Positions 24,597 to 33,959 of a stretch of DNA of 64,000 bases are shown piece by piece. The number at the start of each line of letters is the position of its first letter. The stretch's first letter is position 1. A program made the translations under genes and the position numbers. The stretch is taken from contig DIAJ01000027.1 of NCBI GenBank assembly GCA_002415785.1, forward strand, positions 62,001 to 126,000, read 5' to 3'. The notes beneath the pieces are model-generated. The model had not been told where the DNA came from, ran no database searches, and saw nothing but the letters and a program-made list of their open reading frames with translations. This stretch comes from Flavobacteriales bacterium UBA5081. Its GTDB lineage: Bacteria > Bacteroidota > Bacteroidia > Flavobacteriales_E > Vicingaceae.

Positions 24597-26433
24597 ACTC
24601 TACCGTTACCGATTTTGCTAGGTTCCTCGGTTGATCTACATTACAACCTCTCATTACTGCAATGTGATAGGACAGCAACTGAAGTGGAATAACTGAAATC
24701 AATGGATCTAAAAACTCTTCCGTTTCCGGTATTTCAATCACATGATCGGCCATCTCTTTCACCGTTTCATCACCTTCAGTTACAATGGCAATAATTTTTC
24801 CGTTTCTGGCTTTTACTTCCTGAATATTGCTCACCACTTTATCGTAACTTCCTTTGCGCGTAGCAATCGCCACTACCGGCATTTCCTCATCAATTAAGGC
24901 AATTGGACCGTGCTTCATCTCTGCTGCCGGATACCCCTCTGCATGAATGTAAGATATCTCTTTTAACTTTAAAGCTCCTTCTAATGCTACAGGGAAGTTA
25001 TACCCTCTACCCAAATACAAGAAATTTCTGGCATCTTTATACAGCTCAGAAATGTATTTCACCTTATCGTTAATCTTCAATACTGTTTCCACTAGGTTTG
25101 GTACATTATTCAGTTGATTCACCAAATTAGTGTATCTACTCTTGCTAATGCTGCCTTTCTTGTTTGCCAAAGTAAGCGCAATTAATGCTAAAATGGTAAT
25201 TTGAGCAGTAAATGCTTTTGTAGAAGCTACGCCGATTTCCGGTCCTGCATGAGTATAAGAGCCTGCATCAGTCTCTCTAGCAATGCTTGAGCCTACTACA
25301 TTACATATCCCATAAATCATTGCACCTTTTTCCTTTGCCAACTTTAAAGCTGCTAAAGTATCGGCTGTTTCACCCGACTGACTAATGGCAATAACGATAT
25401 CGTTTTCATCAATAATCGGATTTCTATATCTAAACTCCGATGCGTACTCTACTTCAACGGGAATTCGAGCCAAATCTTCAATCATATACTCGCCCACTAA
25501 AGCAGAATGCCATGATGTACCACAAGCCACGAAAATAATGCGCTTGGCATTTAAAAATTTGCTTTCATACTCCTCAATTCCTCCCATGGTAATTAAACCA
25601 GTGCGAGGATTTAAGCGACCCAACATACTGTTTCGAATGGAAGTAGGTTGCTCGTATATTTCTTTTAGCATAAAATGCTCATAACCGCCTTTCTCAATCG
25701 CTTCAAGATTCATTTCTAACTCTTGAATATAAGGCGTTACCGCTTGATTTTTTATGGTCGAAATCTTGATGTCTTTTCCTTTCTCTAATACAGCTATTTC
25801 CCCATCTTCCAAATACACCACATTTTTAGTGTACTCTACAATAGGAGTAGCGTCTGAAGCCACAAAAAACTCTCCATCACCAATTCCAACAACTAAAGGA
25901 CTGCTGTTTCTTGCTGCAATTAATCGATCGGGATTGGTTTTATCCAAAATAACAATGGCATAAGCCCCAATTACTTCGTTTAAAGCAATTCGAACAGCCT
26001 CCACCATATCACAATCTTCCGCCTTACGAATATCCTCAATCAAATGAATAAGAACTTCTGTATCAGTATCACTTTTAAACTGATGTCCACGCTTAGTTAA
26101 TTCCTTTTTAAGCGCATCATAATTTTCAATAATTCCATTGTGAATTATTGCATAGAACTCGTCTCCACTTAAATGAGGATGGGCATTCTCGTCATTAGGC
26201 GGACCGTGGGTTGCCCAACGCGTATGACCGATTCCAACGGTAGCTTTTAATTCTTTATCGTGTGCAAACTCTTCGAGCTTACTCACTTTTCCCTTCTTCT
26301 TATAGAGGTTAATATTTCCATTCAACAAGGCTACTCCGGCACTATCGTATCCACGATATTCTAATCTTTTTAAGCCTTTTAAAATGATTGGGTAAGCTTC
26401 TTGCTCACCGATATAAGCAACTATTCCACACAT
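24595..26433 (-). CDS. glmS: Glutamine-fructose-6-phosphate aminotransferase
   Basis: A 612-residue enzyme making glucosamine-6-phosphate from fructose-6-phosphate and glutamine, the first step to UDP-GlcNAc for peptidoglycan and LPS. The nucleophile Cys2 starts the glutaminase domain (MCGIVAYIG; GHTRWATHG; SDTDTEVLIHLI). Two SIS sugar-isomerase domains follow (VACGTSWHSALVG, ISQSGETADTLAALKLA, GRGYNFPVALEGALKLKEIS). The end LAKSVTVE is the canonical C-terminus. It starts 4 bp after the DUF4270 gene in the glycogen synthase-DUF4270-glmS unit. No glmS-ribozyme-like leader was looked for successfully, nor is one expected in this operon position. Confidence 0.97.
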   Translation of the reverse strand: MCGIVAYIGEQEAYPIILKGLKRLEYRGYDSAGVALLNGNINLYKKKGKVSKLEEFAHDKELKATVGIGHTRWATHGPPNDENAHPHLSGDEFYAIIHNGIIENYDALKKELTKRGHQFKSDTDTEVLIHLIEDIRKAEDCDMVEAVRIALNEVIGAYAIVILDKTNPDRLIAARNSSPLVVGIGDGEFFVASDATPIVEYTKNVVYLEDGEIAVLEKGKDIKISTIKNQAVTPYIQELEMNLEAIEKGGYEHFMLKEIYEQPTSIRNSMLGRLNPRTGLITMGGIEEYESKFLNAKRIIFVACGTSWHSALVGEYMIEDLARIPVEVEYASEFRYRNPIIDENDIVIAISQSGETADTLAALKLAKEKGAMIYGICNVVGSSIARETDAGSYTHAGPEIGVASTKAFTAQITILALIALTLANKKGSISKSRYTNLVNQLNNVPNLVETVLKINDKVKYISELYKDARNFLYLGRGYNFPVALEGALKLKEISYIHAEGYPAAEMKHGPIALIDEEMPVVAIATRKGSYDKVVSNIQEVKARNGKIIAIVTEGDETVKEMADHVIEIPETEEFLDPLISVIPLQLLSYHIAVMRGCNVDQPRNLAKSVTVE

Positions 26434-26437
26434 AATT

Positions 26438-27802
26438 TTATTCTGTCTTAGAGTAGTATAAATTTAGTCGAATTTGACGACTTGAGTTTTTTGGTCCAAA
26501 AATAACAGCTCGCTCGGCTTTTACCGCGCTGCCGGTTAACAAAAGTGTTAAACCGTCACTTTGAATTGAACCATTTAATAGTCCTTGAACATATCGTCCA
26601 ATATTAAAACGATAGGATTGGGTTATCGGATCAAAGAATCCGCCAAAATATGATTCGCCTTCAAAGTAATCTGGTATAAACTGCAAATTGCCTCCTGCAT
26701 CTTTAGAGGCAACAATTAACGAAGTAGCGTAACCAAATTTAGCATAGCTTCCTCCGGCTGCAGGCAAAATCAACTCTGCCTTATTCACAACAATATTACT
26801 GTCTTTAAAGTCTTCTACTAAAGTGGGGAAGCTAATCAAACTTTCCACCCCTGCCATAGCTTGTGTAAAAGTAAAAATACTATCGGGTGTAGCTTGTGCC
26901 AACTGATTACCCACTTCACTGCCGCTGTAATCGTGCTCAAAAGTATTAAATCGAACACTAGAAGAATTAATCGGAAAATCAACTACTCTTTTTGTCGTGT
27001 CACCATTTCCGTTCACGGCTGAGTAATACAAGCTCATTTTTGTAGCCGAAGAAGTTAAGGCATAATATAATATAGCAGCTTCATTATTGTTTACTGTTGC
27101 ACTTTGCGGCGGCATAATTTTCAAACCGTTGAAATAAGCAGTAAAATTGGTGTTATTTTCCAACTCTGACTGTCCGGATTTACTGAGAAGCTCATCGCCA
27201 AAAGCGTTATCTAATTTAATTCTAAGTTCCGGCTGAACAGTTAATGTATCTATTCCACCGTTAGAATTTGGGGAAATGATTCTCAATTCATTTTCTAAAT
27301 CCGGTTGAAAAGTTTTGCTCCCCAAAATCGAAGGCTGTATGGCAATTTGAGTATTAGAAGGATAATTTTCAGAACTTTCTAGTTGCTCATCAATTCGATA
27401 AACCTCTAAGGTTTGCTGAATACTGCTGTCTCCGAAAATACCATCATAATGTAAACTCAGTACAATAGAATCGGTATAAAGTGTCTCTCCGGTCTGACCT
27501 AGCGTTAAGAAGTTTGTTGACAATCGCGGTTGCACATGCAAAGCAGCTCTACTTGTTCCAAAAACGGAGTCTTTGTAAATGCCGACCAATCCGGTTGACA
27601 CCCGATCGGCTAGAATAGAATCGCTACGAAGCGTTTGCGTACGCACTCCTATTTGATTTGTAAATCGCGAATAGGCATCGTTGTTTACAAATTCAGGTTT
27701 TAGTTTTTCCTCATCTTGGCGACAAGCGCTTAGTAAAAATAAAAAAGAAGCGGAAAGAAAAAATACTTTCCGCAAATTCATTGAAGTCCTTATTTTAATC
27801 AT
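26438..27802 (-). CDS. DUF4270-family lipoprotein
   Basis: A 454-residue outer-envelope lipoprotein. A start at the inner ATG (27781, MNLRKVFFLS) would give a more typical signal peptide ending LLSAC; the outer ATG at 27802 adds seven residues. The family pattern is visible: early TDSIVLSLHYDGIFGDSS, EVYRID, then repeated beta-rich segments and a C-terminal RAVIFGPKNSSRQIRLNLYY. DUF4270 proteins are typical of Bacteroidota and of unknown function. The neighbourhood with a glycogen-synthase-like gene and glmS is a common arrangement in the phylum. Confidence 0.85.
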   Translation of the reverse strand: MIKIRTSMNLRKVFFLSASFLFLLSACRQDEEKLKPEFVNNDAYSRFTNQIGVRTQTLRSDSILADRVSTGLVGIYKDSVFGTSRAALHVQPRLSTNFLTLGQTGETLYTDSIVLSLHYDGIFGDSSIQQTLEVYRIDEQLESSENYPSNTQIAIQPSILGSKTFQPDLENELRIISPNSNGGIDTLTVQPELRIKLDNAFGDELLSKSGQSELENNTNFTAYFNGLKIMPPQSATVNNNEAAILYYALTSSATKMSLYYSAVNGNGDTTKRVVDFPINSSSVRFNTFEHDYSGSEVGNQLAQATPDSIFTFTQAMAGVESLISFPTLVEDFKDSNIVVNKAELILPAAGGSYAKFGYATSLIVASKDAGGNLQFIPDYFEGESYFGGFFDPITQSYRFNIGRYVQGLLNGSIQSDGLTLLLTGSAVKAERAVIFGPKNSSRQIRLNLYYSKTE

Positions 27803-27806
27803 AAAT

Positions 27807-28619
27807 TTAGTCTGCCATTACTTCTTCCTGTACTAACACTTCATCGTAAAATTTATTGTAGGCATCAATATAATCCTCGCCTTGATATTCTAGAACCGGC
27901 TTTTCAATGTCTGAAACAATGTCTGCCGCATCCGGATTACCAATAATTACACCATCAGACCAAGAAGCTGCTGCATGACATAGCTTTTCGTGTGTTGGAT
28001 CAATAAATTTGTTAATGTCTTCTTCACTTACTCCATCCATCATAGCTTTTTTGGCAAAAGTTTGATCTAAAGAGCCGGCAAAACAGTCGTTGTAAAGTGA
28101 AGTAACCACTTTTGATTTTTCGAACAACGGCTCGTTTTTATAAGAGGTTTTTAAGTAAAGCGGGATTAAGCTCGTCATCCAACCATGACAGTGGATTAAA
28201 TCCGGAGCCCAACCAAGTTTCTTAACTGTTTCCAAAACTCCTCTACAAAAGAAAATTGCTCTTTCATCATTGTCTTCAAAGAAATTGCCCTCTTTGTCGG
28301 TTAAAATAGCTTTTCTTTGAAAATAATCTTCATTATCTATAAAGTAAACTTGCATTCTAGCCGGCTGAATAGAAGCCACCTTAATAATTAATGGATGATC
28401 ATTATCATCAATAATTAAGTTCATTCCGGAAAGGCGAATAACTTCGTGAAGCTGATTTCTACGCTCGTTTATACATCCAAACTTGGGCATAAATGTTCTA
28501 ATCTCACGACCTTTTTCTTGAATGGACTGAGGTAAATACCTCCCCATTTTTGAAATTTCTGTTTCCGGTAAATAAGGTGTAATTTCTTGAGAAATGTAGA
28601 GAATTCTTTTTTTACTCAT
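27807..28619 (-). CDS. Glycogen/starch synthase N-terminal (GT5) domain protein
   Basis: A 270-residue protein that starts like GT5 glycogen synthases (RILYISQEITPYLPETEISKMGRYLPQSIQEKG) with the expected DLIHCHGWMTSLIPLYLK motif. It covers only the N-terminal Rossmann half; the C-terminal ADP-glucose-binding half with KxGG-to-E-x7-E motifs is missing. Such half-length versions are usual in Bacteroidota at this locus, so it is not simply a broken gene. Glycogen synthesis activity is doubtful. It heads the operon with DUF4270 and glmS. Confidence 0.85.
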   Translation of the reverse strand: MSKKRILYISQEITPYLPETEISKMGRYLPQSIQEKGREIRTFMPKFGCINERRNQLHEVIRLSGMNLIIDDNDHPLIIKVASIQPARMQVYFIDNEDYFQRKAILTDKEGNFFEDNDERAIFFCRGVLETVKKLGWAPDLIHCHGWMTSLIPLYLKTSYKNEPLFEKSKVVTSLYNDCFAGSLDQTFAKKAMMDGVSEEDINKFIDPTHEKLCHAAASWSDGVIIGNPDAADIVSDIEKPVLEYQGEDYIDAYNKFYDEVLVQEEVMAD

Positions 28620-28647
28620 AAAGGAAAGATTAGTTAATAAAGCTTTA

Positions 28648-28679
28648 CAAAATTACGTAAATTTTTCCAATATAAACAA
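28648..28679 (-). promoter_or_regulatory. Promoter of the glycogen synthase-like/DUF4270/glmS operon
   Basis: On the minus strand TAATTTTG (28648-28655) fits TAnnTTTG, and a TTG (28677-28679) lies 21 bp upstream. The -7 box is 28 bp before the start codon at 28619. Confidence 0.6.
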
Positions 28680-28731
28680 GTACAGTTAGATATGAAAATG
28701 ACCTTATTTTCTATAATTCAATGACAAATGC

Positions 28732-28739
28732 TACTTTTG
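28732..28739 (+). promoter_or_regulatory. -7 box of the panC gene
   Basis: TACTTTTG fits TAnnTTTG and lies 18 bp before the ATG at 28758, which supports that start over the ATG at 28728 (which would be upstream of the transcript start). Confidence 0.5.
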
Positions 28740-28757
28740 AAGCCTGATTTACAAAGC

Positions 28758-29594
28758 ATGATAGAAATTAGCAGTCCTCTTAAGATAAAATCACATTTAG
28801 CTGATTTGAAGAAAGAAGGAAAGAAGGTTGGATTTGTTCCAACCATGGGAGCCTTGCATCAGGGACATTTAGCATTGATTAAAAGAGCAAAAAGCGAGAA
28901 TGACATCGTCGTTTGCTCCATTTTTGTAAACCCTTTGCAATTCAATCGAAAGGAGGATTTAGAAAAATACCCAAATCGACTGAAGGAGGATAGTGAAATG
29001 CTGAATAAAGTTGGTTGCGACCTTCTTTTTACTCCCCAAAAAGAGGAATTATATGCCGAGCAGCCAAAAACAGATTTTAACTTCGGCTCGATTGCCGTAG
29101 GCATGGAAGCTGAATATCGTCCCGGACATTTTGAGGGCGTTGCAGCGGTGATTGAGCGTTTTTTGAGTATTTTGTCGCCCGATAAAGCCTACTTCGGGGA
29201 GAAAGATTTTCAACAATTGGCAATTGTAAGGTGGGTAAAAGAGCAATTTAACTTTGACACTGAAGTTGTTGGTTGCCAGACTGTGCGAGACGAAAATGGC
29301 TTAGCAATGAGCTCGAGAAACTATTTGTTGGAAGAGAGTCAGTACCTCATTGCTTCAGAAATATACAAGCTAATGAAGTATTGTCAAACTAAAGTAGGAG
29401 AAACAGCTCCGCAAGTTTTAGCTAAAGAGTGTTTTGAAAAATTAAAACCAAACTTTAAGCCCGAGTATTTTGAAATCGTAGATGGATTAACGCTTCAGCC
29501 AATAAAAAGCTGGGAAGAAAGCAATCAACCGAGAGTTTTTGTAGCGGCCTACTTGGGTTCTGTAAGATTAATCGACAACTTATCATTAGTATAA
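28758..29594 (+). CDS. panC: Pantothenate synthetase
   Basis: The ATG at 28758 (MIEISSPLKI) is preferred to one 30 bp upstream because a -7 box lies between them. The 278-residue enzyme joins pantoate and beta-alanine with ATP. The family motifs are clear: VPTMGALHQGHLALI (HxGH), SIFVNPLQFN, RPGHFEGVAAVI, KAYFGEKDFQQL, and the KMSKS-like NGLAMSSRN. In many Bacteroidota panD follows; here the next gene is a flippase-like protein, so beta-alanine must come from a panD elsewhere or another route. Confidence 0.97.
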   Translation: MIEISSPLKIKSHLADLKKEGKKVGFVPTMGALHQGHLALIKRAKSENDIVVCSIFVNPLQFNRKEDLEKYPNRLKEDSEMLNKVGCDLLFTPQKEELYAEQPKTDFNFGSIAVGMEAEYRPGHFEGVAAVIERFLSILSPDKAYFGEKDFQQLAIVRWVKEQFNFDTEVVGCQTVRDENGLAMSSRNYLLEESQYLIASEIYKLMKYCQTKVGETAPQVLAKECFEKLKPNFKPEYFEIVDGLTLQPIKSWEESNQPRVFVAAYLGSVRLIDNLSLV

Positions 29595-29610
29595 AAGTAA
29601 ACTGCATCAA

Positions 29611-30618
29611 GTGAAAAAAATATTATCTGTTTTAAAAATTGTCTTACCACTTGCCTTTGGGGTTTTTCTCATTTGGTATGTATTTAAAGACTTAACTCCA
29701 ACTGAAAAAGACGAATTATTCACTGCCTTAAAACAAGCTGATTATTTTTGGATTGGTATTTCTATGTTATTCGGGATCTTAAGCCACATGAGTAGAGCCA
29801 TTCGTTGGAAATACACCATTAAGCCACTAGGTAAAACACCCGGCTTTTGGAACAGTTTTTTTACCGTAATGATTGGTTATGCTGCTAATTATGCGCTTCC
29901 CAGATTAGGCGAGGTAACCCGCCCCGGTTTATTAGCTAAGTACGAGGGGCTTTCTTTTAATAAATTATTTGGAACAATTGTAGCTGAAAGAGTGGCAGAT
30001 ATGGTCATTTTGGCTTTAATTATGGGTGGAGTTTTACTTGTTGAGTTAGACATGTTAAAAGATCTACTTTACGATTTTGTGAATAGTGGAGAGCAACAAT
30101 TCTCAAGTGGAAAAATTATTATCCTGTCGAGCGTTCTACTTATAGGAGCTGCGCTTTTCTTCTTTTTCCTTTTTTCAAAATCTCAAAATCCACTTTTTGT
30201 AAAGATTAGAACGCTGCTTCGCGGCATATTAGAAGGGCTACAGTCGATTCTAAAAATGAAAGACAAGTTGTACTTTATTTTACATACCCTCTTTATTTGG
30301 ATTATGTACGTAGGGATGTATTATATTTGTTTCTTTAGTTTGGAAGAAACTTCATCGGTTCCCTTAGTGGGTATTTTAGCATCTTTTGTTATGGGAAGTT
30401 TAGCCATTGTTTTTGTACAGGGTGGTTTAGGCGTTTTTCCCATCGCCGTTATGGAAACCTTAATTTTATATGGCATTAGTAAAACTTCTGCTTTAGCTTT
30501 GGGATGGATTATATGGTCTTCTCAAACAGTCATGATTATTATAGTTGGAGTTTTAAGTATACCTTTATTACGTTTAATCAATAAAAACAAAGTCGTTGAA
30601 AACACTGGAAATTCTTAA
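29611..30618 (+). CDS. UPF0104/MprF-like flippase-type membrane protein
   Basis: A 335-residue integral membrane protein with a GTG start at 29611, 16 bp after panC. It has about eight hydrophobic segments and the family motifs SRAIRWKYTIKPLG, NYALPRLGEVTRPGLLAKYEG, ERVADMVILALIMG and QGGLGVFPIAVMETLILYG. These mark the lysylphosphatidylglycerol-synthase transmembrane (MprF N-terminal, UPF0104) family, thought to move or bind lipids in the inner membrane. The aminoacyl-transferase half of MprF is absent. It overlaps the next gene by 23 bp. Confidence 0.9.
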   Translation: MKKILSVLKIVLPLAFGVFLIWYVFKDLTPTEKDELFTALKQADYFWIGISMLFGILSHMSRAIRWKYTIKPLGKTPGFWNSFFTVMIGYAANYALPRLGEVTRPGLLAKYEGLSFNKLFGTIVAERVADMVILALIMGGVLLVELDMLKDLLYDFVNSGEQQFSSGKIIILSSVLLIGAALFFFFLFSKSQNPLFVKIRTLLRGILEGLQSILKMKDKLYFILHTLFIWIMYVGMYYICFFSLEETSSVPLVGILASFVMGSLAIVFVQGGLGVFPIAVMETLILYGISKTSALALGWIIWSSQTVMIIIVGVLSIPLLRLINKNKVVENTGNS

Positions 30619-31087
30619 AGAAAAAATCATACAACAAAGTGAGTTAAAGTGGACAGTTAACCGATGGCGCTTTAAAGGCGAAAAATTGGTTTTTACTAAC
30701 GGTTGCTTCGACATTTTGCATCAAGGTCATATCGATTATTTAAGTAAAGCTAAAGACCTTGGGAGCAAATTAATTATTGGATTGAACTCCGATGATTCAG
30801 TAAAAAGATTAAATAAAGGCAGCAACCGACCACTTCAATCACAAGAAAGCAGAGCATTATTGTTAGCCGCTTTGCATTTTGTAGATTTGGTAGTTATTTT
30901 CGATGAAGACACTCCGCTAGAGCTTATCAACAAAGTTGAACCAGATGTATTGGTAAAAGGGAGTGATTATAAAATTGAAGAGATTGTTGGACACGAAACT
31001 GTTCAAGCCAAGGGTGGAGAAGTAAAGACAATTGATTATTTAACCGGATTTTCTACTACTTCAATTATTGAAAAAGCTTGTAAATAA
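30596..31087 (+). CDS. rfaE2: D-glycero-beta-D-manno-heptose 1-phosphate adenylyltransferase
   Basis: A 163-residue nucleotidyltransferase with a TTG start (30596) inside the end of the flippase gene. The motif FTNGCFDILHQGHIDYL (HxGH type) and the segment DVLVKGSDYKIEEIVGHETV are typical of the HldE C-terminal/RfaE2 enzyme. It activates heptose-1-phosphate with ATP to ADP-heptose for LPS core. Here the kinase half (RfaE1) is not fused and not in the window. Confidence 0.92.
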   Translation: MKTLEILKEKIIQQSELKWTVNRWRFKGEKLVFTNGCFDILHQGHIDYLSKAKDLGSKLIIGLNSDDSVKRLNKGSNRPLQSQESRALLLAALHFVDLVVIFDEDTPLELINKVEPDVLVKGSDYKIEEIVGHETVQAKGGEVKTIDYLTGFSTTSIIEKACK

Positions 31088-31094
31088 ATTGAAT

Positions 31095-31961
31095 ATGATT
31101 AAAAAGTTTGTTTTTCTAGTTGCAATTGTATTAGGCTTTGTGAGCCTCTCTTTCAGTCAGAATGATTCATTGATTTACTTTTTAGAGGAGGCACAAAAGC
31201 ACTATGAAAATGAAAAGTTTGTTTCTGCCATGAAAGGCTATAAAAGTGCTTTAAATTATGATGAAAATAGCTTCGAAGCACTAATGGGTTTAGCAGATAG
31301 CCAACATAAATTAGAACTCTTTGCTCAGGCAATTGAAACCTACGACCAAGCTGAAAAAATAAAAGAGAACGACGCAGAGCTTTACTTTAACCGTGGAGCA
31401 GCTAAGGTTTTTGTAGAAGATTATCGGAAAGCCATTAAAGATTTTGATCAATCTATAGAGTTAAATCCTGACTTTCCAGACGTATATTATTATAGAGCAT
31501 ACTGCTATGGAGCTTTGGAGCGATATAGAAATGCAATCGACGACTATAACAAAGCAATTGAACTAAAACCTAATTATGCAGCAGCCATATATAACAGAGG
31601 GGCTGCTAAAGCTGAATTGGGAAATTTTGAAGAAGGAATGGAGGATTTTGAAACTGCCTTAAACAAAGACCCGGAACTTCAAAATGGAAAAATCAATATT
31701 GCGCTAAGCAAATTAGGCATGAAACAGTACGAAGAAGCCATTGCGGGTCTAACTGAAGTTATTAGTAAAAGAGATGACAATTTAGCGAGGGCTTATTTTT
31801 ACAGAGGAGAGGCTCATTACGAAGTGGATAAAAAAGATGAGGCTTGTGAGGATTGGAGAAAGGCAGCAAACTTAGGTCATGAACAGGCGATTAAAAATGC
31901 TAATAGCTTTTGCGAAAAAGATAAAACGAAGAAAAAATCTGAAATTGACATAGTCTTCTAA
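31095..31961 (+). CDS. Exported TPR-repeat protein
   Basis: The ATG at 31095 (MIKKFVFLVAIVLGFVSLSF) gives a clean signal peptide; the open frame extends 27 bp further up into the adenylyltransferase gene. The 288-residue product is a regular TPR array with at least six units: AMKGYKSALNYDENSFEALMG, AELYFNRGAAKVFVEDYRKA, DVYYYRAYCYGALERYRNA, AAAIYNRGAAKAELGNFEEG and LARAYFYRGEAHYEVDKKDE. It probably acts as a periplasmic scaffold. It lies in a tight plus-strand run with rfaE2 and radA. Confidence 0.85.
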   Translation: MIKKFVFLVAIVLGFVSLSFSQNDSLIYFLEEAQKHYENEKFVSAMKGYKSALNYDENSFEALMGLADSQHKLELFAQAIETYDQAEKIKENDAELYFNRGAAKVFVEDYRKAIKDFDQSIELNPDFPDVYYYRAYCYGALERYRNAIDDYNKAIELKPNYAAAIYNRGAAKAELGNFEEGMEDFETALNKDPELQNGKINIALSKLGMKQYEEAIAGLTEVISKRDDNLARAYFYRGEAHYEVDKKDEACEDWRKAANLGHEQAIKNANSFCEKDKTKKKSEIDIVF

Positions 31962-31969
31962 GATCATTT

Positions 31970-33337
31970 ATGGCTAAAATTAAAAAAGCATTTTTTTGCC
32001 AAAACTGTGGCGCTCAATCTCCAAAATGGGAAGGAAAATGCTCTTCTTGTGGAGAATGGAATACTTATGTGGAGGAAATTATTGAAAAAAGCAGCGACGC
32101 CAATGTTAGCTCAGCAAGATCCTCGAAAGTCAGAAGTAAGCCAAAAGCCATAAACACCATAGAGCAAAATGCAGAAATACGTTACAGGACATCTGATCAT
32201 GAGCTGAACCGAGTATTGGGCGGCGGCATTGTTCCAGGCTCACTTTTGTTATTTGGCGGAGAACCCGGGATTGGCAAATCGACTCTTTTACTGCAAATGG
32301 CGCTAAAATGGAGTGGCATAAAAGTGCTATACATTTCCGGTGAAGAAAGTGAACAACAAATTAAAATGCGTGCAGAGCGCATTGGTATTAATAACGATCA
32401 ATGTTTTTTGCTTTCGGAAACTTCACTACAGCACATTTTACAACACTTAGAGGAAGCCGATGCCGATTTAATTGTAGTTGACAGTATTCAAACCTTACAC
32501 AGCTCTCTAATTGAATCTTCTGCCGGCAGCATTTCTCAAATTCGCGAATGTTCCGGTGAACTTATGCGCTTTGCCAAGGAAACCAATACTCCGGTATTTT
32601 TAATTGGCCACATCAATAAAGAGGGCAATATTGCCGGACCAAAAGTATTGGAGCACATGGTAGATGTTGTTTTGCAGTTTGAAGGCGACAGAAACCACAT
32701 GTACAGAATCTTGCGTTCTTCTAAAAACAGATTTGGGCCCACTAATGAGTTGGGCATTTACGAAATGCAGGGCGATGGATTGAGAGAAGTTCCAAATCCT
32801 TCAGAGATTTTGCTCTCCAACCGCGATGAGCAACTGAGCGGCTCGGCAATTGCGAGCAGTTTAGAAGGCTTACGACCAATGCTTATAGAAATTCAGTCTT
32901 TGGTAAGCTCTGCTGCTTATGGCACGCCTCAAAGATCTGCTACAGGCTTTGATTTAAGGAGGCTCAATATGCTTTTAGCTGTTCTAGAAAAGCGCTGTGG
33001 TTTTCGTTTAGCAACCAAAGATGTTTTCCTAAATCTCGCCGGAGGAATTCGCGTTGAAGACCCGGCCTTAGATTTAGCCGTAGTTAGTTCCATTTTATCT
33101 TCTTCTGAAGACATTCCCATCAATCCAAAAATTTGCTTTGCAGCAGAAGTTGGGCTTTCTGGGGAAATTCGCCCGGTGAGTAAAATTGATCAACGGATTC
33201 AAGAGGCGCAGAAATTGGGCTTTGAACAGATATTTCTTTCTAAATACAACTTGAAAGGCATTAAACAAGCCGATTTTAACATTGAGATTTTTCCGCTAGG
33301 AAAAATCGAAGAAGTTTTTAATCAATTATTTGGATAA
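31970..33337 (+). CDS. radA: DNA repair protein RadA/Sms
   Basis: A 455-residue RecA-like protein that promotes branch migration and processing of recombination intermediates. It has the N-terminal zinc finger (CQNCG...CSSCGEW), Walker A GEPGIGKST, the RadA-specific KNRFG motif (SSKNRFGPTNELG) and a Lon-protease-like C-terminal domain. Length and order are normal for the family. It begins 8 bp after the TPR gene and ends 1 bp before the next ATG. Confidence 0.97.
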   Translation: MAKIKKAFFCQNCGAQSPKWEGKCSSCGEWNTYVEEIIEKSSDANVSSARSSKVRSKPKAINTIEQNAEIRYRTSDHELNRVLGGGIVPGSLLLFGGEPGIGKSTLLLQMALKWSGIKVLYISGEESEQQIKMRAERIGINNDQCFLLSETSLQHILQHLEEADADLIVVDSIQTLHSSLIESSAGSISQIRECSGELMRFAKETNTPVFLIGHINKEGNIAGPKVLEHMVDVVLQFEGDRNHMYRILRSSKNRFGPTNELGIYEMQGDGLREVPNPSEILLSNRDEQLSGSAIASSLEGLRPMLIEIQSLVSSAAYGTPQRSATGFDLRRLNMLLAVLEKRCGFRLATKDVFLNLAGGIRVEDPALDLAVVSSILSSSEDIPINPKICFAAEVGLSGEIRPVSKIDQRIQEAQKLGFEQIFLSKYNLKGIKQADFNIEIFPLGKIEEVFNQLFG

Positions 33338-33338
33338 A

Positions 33339-33959
33339 ATGTGGTTAGCTCATCCTCCAAAAGTTGTTCGAGGATTTTATCCTTCATTGTACTGGAAAAT
33401 TCCCACAAAAGAGAATGAAATTTTCATCACTTTTGATGATGGTCCAACACCGGGAGTAACCGATAAAGTGCTCAGCCTTTTAAAAAAATACGATGCCAAA
33501 GCCAGCTTTTTTTGTTTGGGAAAAAATGTACAAAAACAACCGGCACTTTTTCAACGAATACTAAAAGAAGGACATAGTGCTGGCAACCACACTTACAATC
33601 ATTTAAACTCTTGGAAAAATGCCAATGAAGATTTTATGGATAATGTAAATGCTTGCGCTGAAGTTTTTGAAAGCCGCCTTTTTAGACCTCCTTACGGGAA
33701 AATTAGAAGCACGCAAATTAGAAAGCTGAGCAAAAGTTATAAAATTATAATGTGGTCGGCTTTGAGCATGGACTACAACAAGGATTACAGCCCTAAACAA
33801 TGCTTAAACTTAGCTACTAAAAACCTAAAAGCCGGAGATATTATTGTGTTTCACGACAGCTTAAAAGCTGAAAAAAATATGTTTTATGCCTTAGAAGGCA
33901 CATTGGAGTATGCTAAAGAAAAAGAGTTTAAATGCAGTAGTATTAAACCACCTTTCTAA
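33339..33959 (+). CDS. Polysaccharide deacetylase (NodB domain)
   Basis: The ATG at 33339 is chosen over an in-frame TTG 9 bp upstream that would overlap radA. The 206-residue enzyme has the NodB motifs TFDDGPTPG (Asp-Asp), HSAGNHTYNH (metal His pair), RPPYGK and VFHDS. Family members remove N-acetyl groups from chitin, peptidoglycan or other glycans. No signal peptide is seen. Its 3' end overlaps the convergent thioredoxin gene by 17 bp. Confidence 0.9.
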   Translation: MWLAHPPKVVRGFYPSLYWKIPTKENEIFITFDDGPTPGVTDKVLSLLKKYDAKASFFCLGKNVQKQPALFQRILKEGHSAGNHTYNHLNSWKNANEDFMDNVNACAEVFESRLFRPPYGKIRSTQIRKLSKSYKIIMWSALSMDYNKDYSPKQCLNLATKNLKAGDIIVFHDSLKAEKNMFYALEGTLEYAKEKEFKCSSIKPPF

